From: Chloroflexota bacterium
GTDB taxonomy: Bacteria > Chloroflexota > Anaerolineae > Promineifilales > Promineifilaceae
Direction of reading: 5' to 3'
DNA: 5,068 nt
Assembly (NCBI GenBank): GCA_008501785.1
Contig: QQUD01000446.1
Location: 1-5,068, forward strand
The notes under the pieces are model-generated. The model saw nothing but the letters and a program-made list of their open reading frames with translations. It had not been told where the DNA came from and made no database searches. A program made the position numbers and the translations under genes. Positions 3,106-5,068 of the stretch are shown in pieces (the first letter of the stretch is position 1; each line of letters begins with the position of its first letter).

Positions 3106-5068
3106 TTCCCGACGATAGGGTAATAGTAGCGGTATCCGACTTTGGTGTTGGTAACGGCCGTTCCCTCTGTCACTATCCCATCTGATGTCACAACCACCTC
3201 ATTGGTAATCAAATCACCTACATCACCATTGATCTGAACTTGATAGGTGAACACCTTGGTGTTGTTGCTGACAATGGCTGGGTCCAGGCGTAAGGTGGTG
3301 CCGTTTGTGGGTAGTGTGCCAATCTGACCATGATTGACACAGGGGGTATCTTGGCAGCGGGTGAATGCCTGGGTGAGACCAACGGTTCCGGTGCTGTTCT
3401 CGACGCCGATGGTGTAGCCCGCCTCTGACAAGGCATCTGGGTCAGAAATGTGGTTGTAAATCAGGTAGATGCGTCCGGCAGGTTCAGATTGACCATCTAA
3501 CACAATTGCAATCGCGTGTTGGCTAGTGAGGAAGGGGTTGCCAAGTTGTCCAGCGTTGTGCCAGTTTACATAAAACACTTTGTCGCTTGGATTATCTAAC
3601 AAACCTGTGAGGATGCTGCCGTACCATTGCCCATTCCCACCGCTCATGTCGATGTCTCGCCATAGGCCAGCGATGAGTTGGTTTGGTTCGGCGATGTTTG
3701 GCAAAGGTTGAGGGCATGCCGTGCAGGCTGGGCCTGTAAGTCCGTTGGGTCCATAGATAAAGCCATTGGTGGAGGCGTTGAGCGTTGTTAAGGTGTCGCC
3801 AAAGAAGGTGACGCTGTTGCCTGTTGTTGTTAGATCGAAAACGGCCGTTCCTTCATCACAATCACCCAGTAAACTACAAATATCATCTGGCGGGTTTACT
3901 ACATCGCCAAGATTGACATAAGAAAGTGGGGTAACTTGGGTTATTTCATATCCCAATTGCCCAGGTCCGAGCAAGCCTGACCAGGTGAATTGATGATTGC
4001 CAGGGTCATACACCAATCCACCGGTAGCTGAAGCGTTCACATAGCTAACGTTGGCTGGCAGCGTGTCGGTTAAAAAATAGGTATTGTTGATGTTGTCCAG
4101 GTTGTTTAGTTCAATTTGGTACGTGATGATTTGGCCTGGTTCGGCGTATAGTAGTGCGGATTTTGTTAAGGTATTTGGTTGGTTGGCAATTGTTTTGTTG
4201 ACGGCAACAGGTATGTGCAGTGGCACTTGACCCGTGCTGGCAAGCTGGATGGTGCCAAATGCCCACCCATCGTCGCTGAAAAATTGGGTGACGTCGGCGC
4301 TGATTTGAATGGTTTGGCTTTGGCCGGGGGTGAGGGTAAAGGTATTGGGTGTGGTGTCGAGTTGGAGTCCGGTGGCAGAAACGGCCGTTACCGTCCATTC
4401 TGCCGCCACATCTAATGTGCTGCGCACCGTGCGCGTCCAAGTGCAGGTTTGGAAGCAACTGCTGTTCATCAAACTGGGCACATTAAGCGTTTGTGGCTCG
4501 CCGCCCGTGAAAGGATTGGATGCATCATAGTTGGCGCGGGTTTCATCGAGAACCAGTCCTGCTTGGGTGGCTGTGGTGAGATCGACGCGTCCTGCCCCGT
4601 TGTCAAAGGCGTCGGCAGGTGTTGTGCCATCCTCTTTTTTCAGATTGCTGGTGTGACTGGTCATCATCATCGCAGAACGGATTTCATCGGGTGTCCAGGT
4701 GGGGTGGATGGCTTTAACGAGCGCGGCAGCGCCAGCCGCATGGGGAGAGGCCATCGACGTGCCGCTGAGAATGCCGAATTCAGCATCAGCGGCAGGTGAG
4801 GTGGTGTGTATTGGTGCAATAATGTCTACGCCGGGAGCGGACAGGTCAGGTTTGAGGACATCAAACATGGTGTTTGGGCCCCGAGAACTAAATGAGGCAA
4901 CGCTGTCGCCTGGAGCAGTGGTGGAAACGGCCGTTCCCTGAATGCGACCCATGTGATTTGTCCCACTCGCCAACCAATGCTTGAGCACGACACCATCGTT
5001 GTAGGTGATATGAAGGGCTGGCAGTACATGCACATCGCTGTTCAAGGCGTTGCCATCATCTGCGGAAT
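3102..5068 (-). CDS. Secreted S8 subtilisin-like serine protease, 5' truncated by window
   Basis: The frame runs on through the right edge, so the signal peptide, catalytic Asp and His and oxyanion Asn are not visible. Counting from a non-start TTG at 5045, residues 1-30 look like the end of an inserted PA domain (NSDVHVLPALHITYNDG). SFSSRGPN and LKPDLSAPGVDIIAP follow, then GTSMASPHAAGAAAL with the catalytic Ser at 97, all typical of PA-containing subtilases. After the catalytic domain comes a beta-sandwich at about 183-285, resembling the fibronectin-type domain of such proteases. A DUF11-like stalk with TDTLPANVSYVNASATGG lies at about 297-375. A lectin/nidogen-like module lies at about 400-560 (FGDTLTTLNASTNGFIYG, LIAGLWRDIDMSGGNGQW). 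A last beta segment ends in YYYPIVGK. Paired close cysteines (197/201, 390/396, 441/444, 564/569) fit an extracellular, disulfide-bearing protein. The likely role is digestion of extracellular protein. The gene is convergent with the NTase gene and carries four AACGGCCGTT palindromes. Confidence 0.9.
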   Translation of the reverse strand, partial: SADDGNALNSDVHVLPALHITYNDGVVLKHWLASGTNHMGRIQGTAVSTTAPGDSVASFSSRGPNTMFDVLKPDLSAPGVDIIAPIHTTSPAADAEFGILSGTSMASPHAAGAAALVKAIHPTWTPDEIRSAMMMTSHTSNLKKEDGTTPADAFDNGAGRVDLTTATQAGLVLDETRANYDASNPFTGGEPQTLNVPSLMNSSCFQTCTWTRTVRSTLDVAAEWTVTAVSATGLQLDTTPNTFTLTPGQSQTIQISADVTQFFSDDGWAFGTIQLASTGQVPLHIPVAVNKTIANQPNTLTKSALLYAEPGQIITYQIELNNLDNINNTYFLTDTLPANVSYVNASATGGLVYDPGNHQFTWSGLLGPGQLGYEITQVTPLSYVNLGDVVNPPDDICSLLGDCDEGTAVFDLTTTGNSVTFFGDTLTTLNASTNGFIYGPNGLTGPACTACPQPLPNIAEPNQLIAGLWRDIDMSGGNGQWYGSILTGLLDNPSDKVFYVNWHNAGQLGNPFLTSQHAIAIVLDGQSEPAGRIYLIYNHISDPDALSEAGYTIGVENSTGTVGLTQAFTRCQDTPCVNHGQIGTLPTNGTTLRLDPAIVSNNTKVFTYQVQINGDVGDLITNEVVVTSDGIVTEGTAVTNTKVGYRYYYPIVGK
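3153..3162. repeat. AACGGCCGTT palindrome, protease copy 1
   Basis: Read on the minus strand as ACG GCC GTT (Thr-Ala-Val) in the segment TEGTAVTNT, near the protease C-terminus. Confidence 0.8.
3840..3849. repeat. AACGGCCGTT palindrome, protease copy 2
   Basis: Encodes Thr-Ala-Val in DEGTAVFDL, at the start of the nidogen-like module. On the + strand it is flanked as AAACGGCCGTTCC. Confidence 0.8.
4380..4389. repeat. AACGGCCGTT palindrome, protease copy 3
   Basis: Encodes Thr-Ala-Val in WTVTAVSATG, inside the beta-sandwich after the catalytic domain. On the + strand it is flanked as AAACGGCCGTTACC. Confidence 0.8.
4926..4935. repeat. AACGGCCGTT palindrome, protease copy 4
   Basis: Encodes Thr-Ala-Val in IQGTAVSTT, between the PA-domain end and the SFSSRGPN motif. 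On the + strand it is flanked as AAACGGCCGTTCC, like copy 2. Confidence 0.8.

Noticed and set aside
4111..4941. Several open frames on both strands within the protease gene
   Set aside because: The minus-strand protease frame carries clear S8 and beta-sandwich motifs across this interval. The others are shadows with no recognisable domains.

Overview
The window looks like a piece of a Chloroflexota chromosome (Anaerolineae/Caldilineae/Ardenticatenia-like). I infer this from the CCA-enzyme C-terminus, the large secreted subtilase with a DUF11-like stalk and an aromatic-Pro-Ile-Val C-terminal tail, the wHTH/nucleotidyltransferase pair, and the many short period-7 to period-10 repeats between genes. 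No marker in the window fixes the taxonomy, so treat this as an inference.

Layout, left to right. (1) 1-523, + strand: the 3' end of a CCA tRNA nucleotidyltransferase gene, cut by the window edge. (2) 561-1592, +: a membrane-anchored protein with PQQ-like beta-propeller repeats, visibly more AT-rich than its neighbours. (3) 1593-1826: a 234-base intergenic stretch with two small hairpins and a tandem ATTCGTnnn tract. (4) 1827-2387, +: an unnamed protein with a winged helix-turn-helix. (5) 2390-2446: a 15-bp-arm inverted repeat. (6) 2466-3035, +: a small Pol-beta-type nucleotidyltransferase. (7) 3036-3101: a convergent intergenic gap filled with short repeats. (8) 3102-5068, - strand: the C-terminal two thirds or so of an extracellular S8 subtilisin-like protease, whose 5' part lies beyond the right edge.

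Genes 4 and 6 form a plausible two-gene module: a DNA-binding protein followed by a nucleotidyltransferase, the same order as type IV AbiE toxin-antitoxin loci. The sequence does not prove such a function. The segment 517-3042 carries the propeller gene and this module. It is bracketed by two 30-bp direct repeats (29/30 identical), one of which supplies the last residues of the CCA enzyme. This suggests an accessory cassette between a housekeeping gene and a secreted protease.

The strongest unexplained signal is the palindrome AACGGCCGTT. It occurs five times exactly in under 2.8 kb, always inside coding sequence but in two different reading frames. That points to a DNA-level signal comparable in style to cyanobacterial HIP1, rather than protein conservation.
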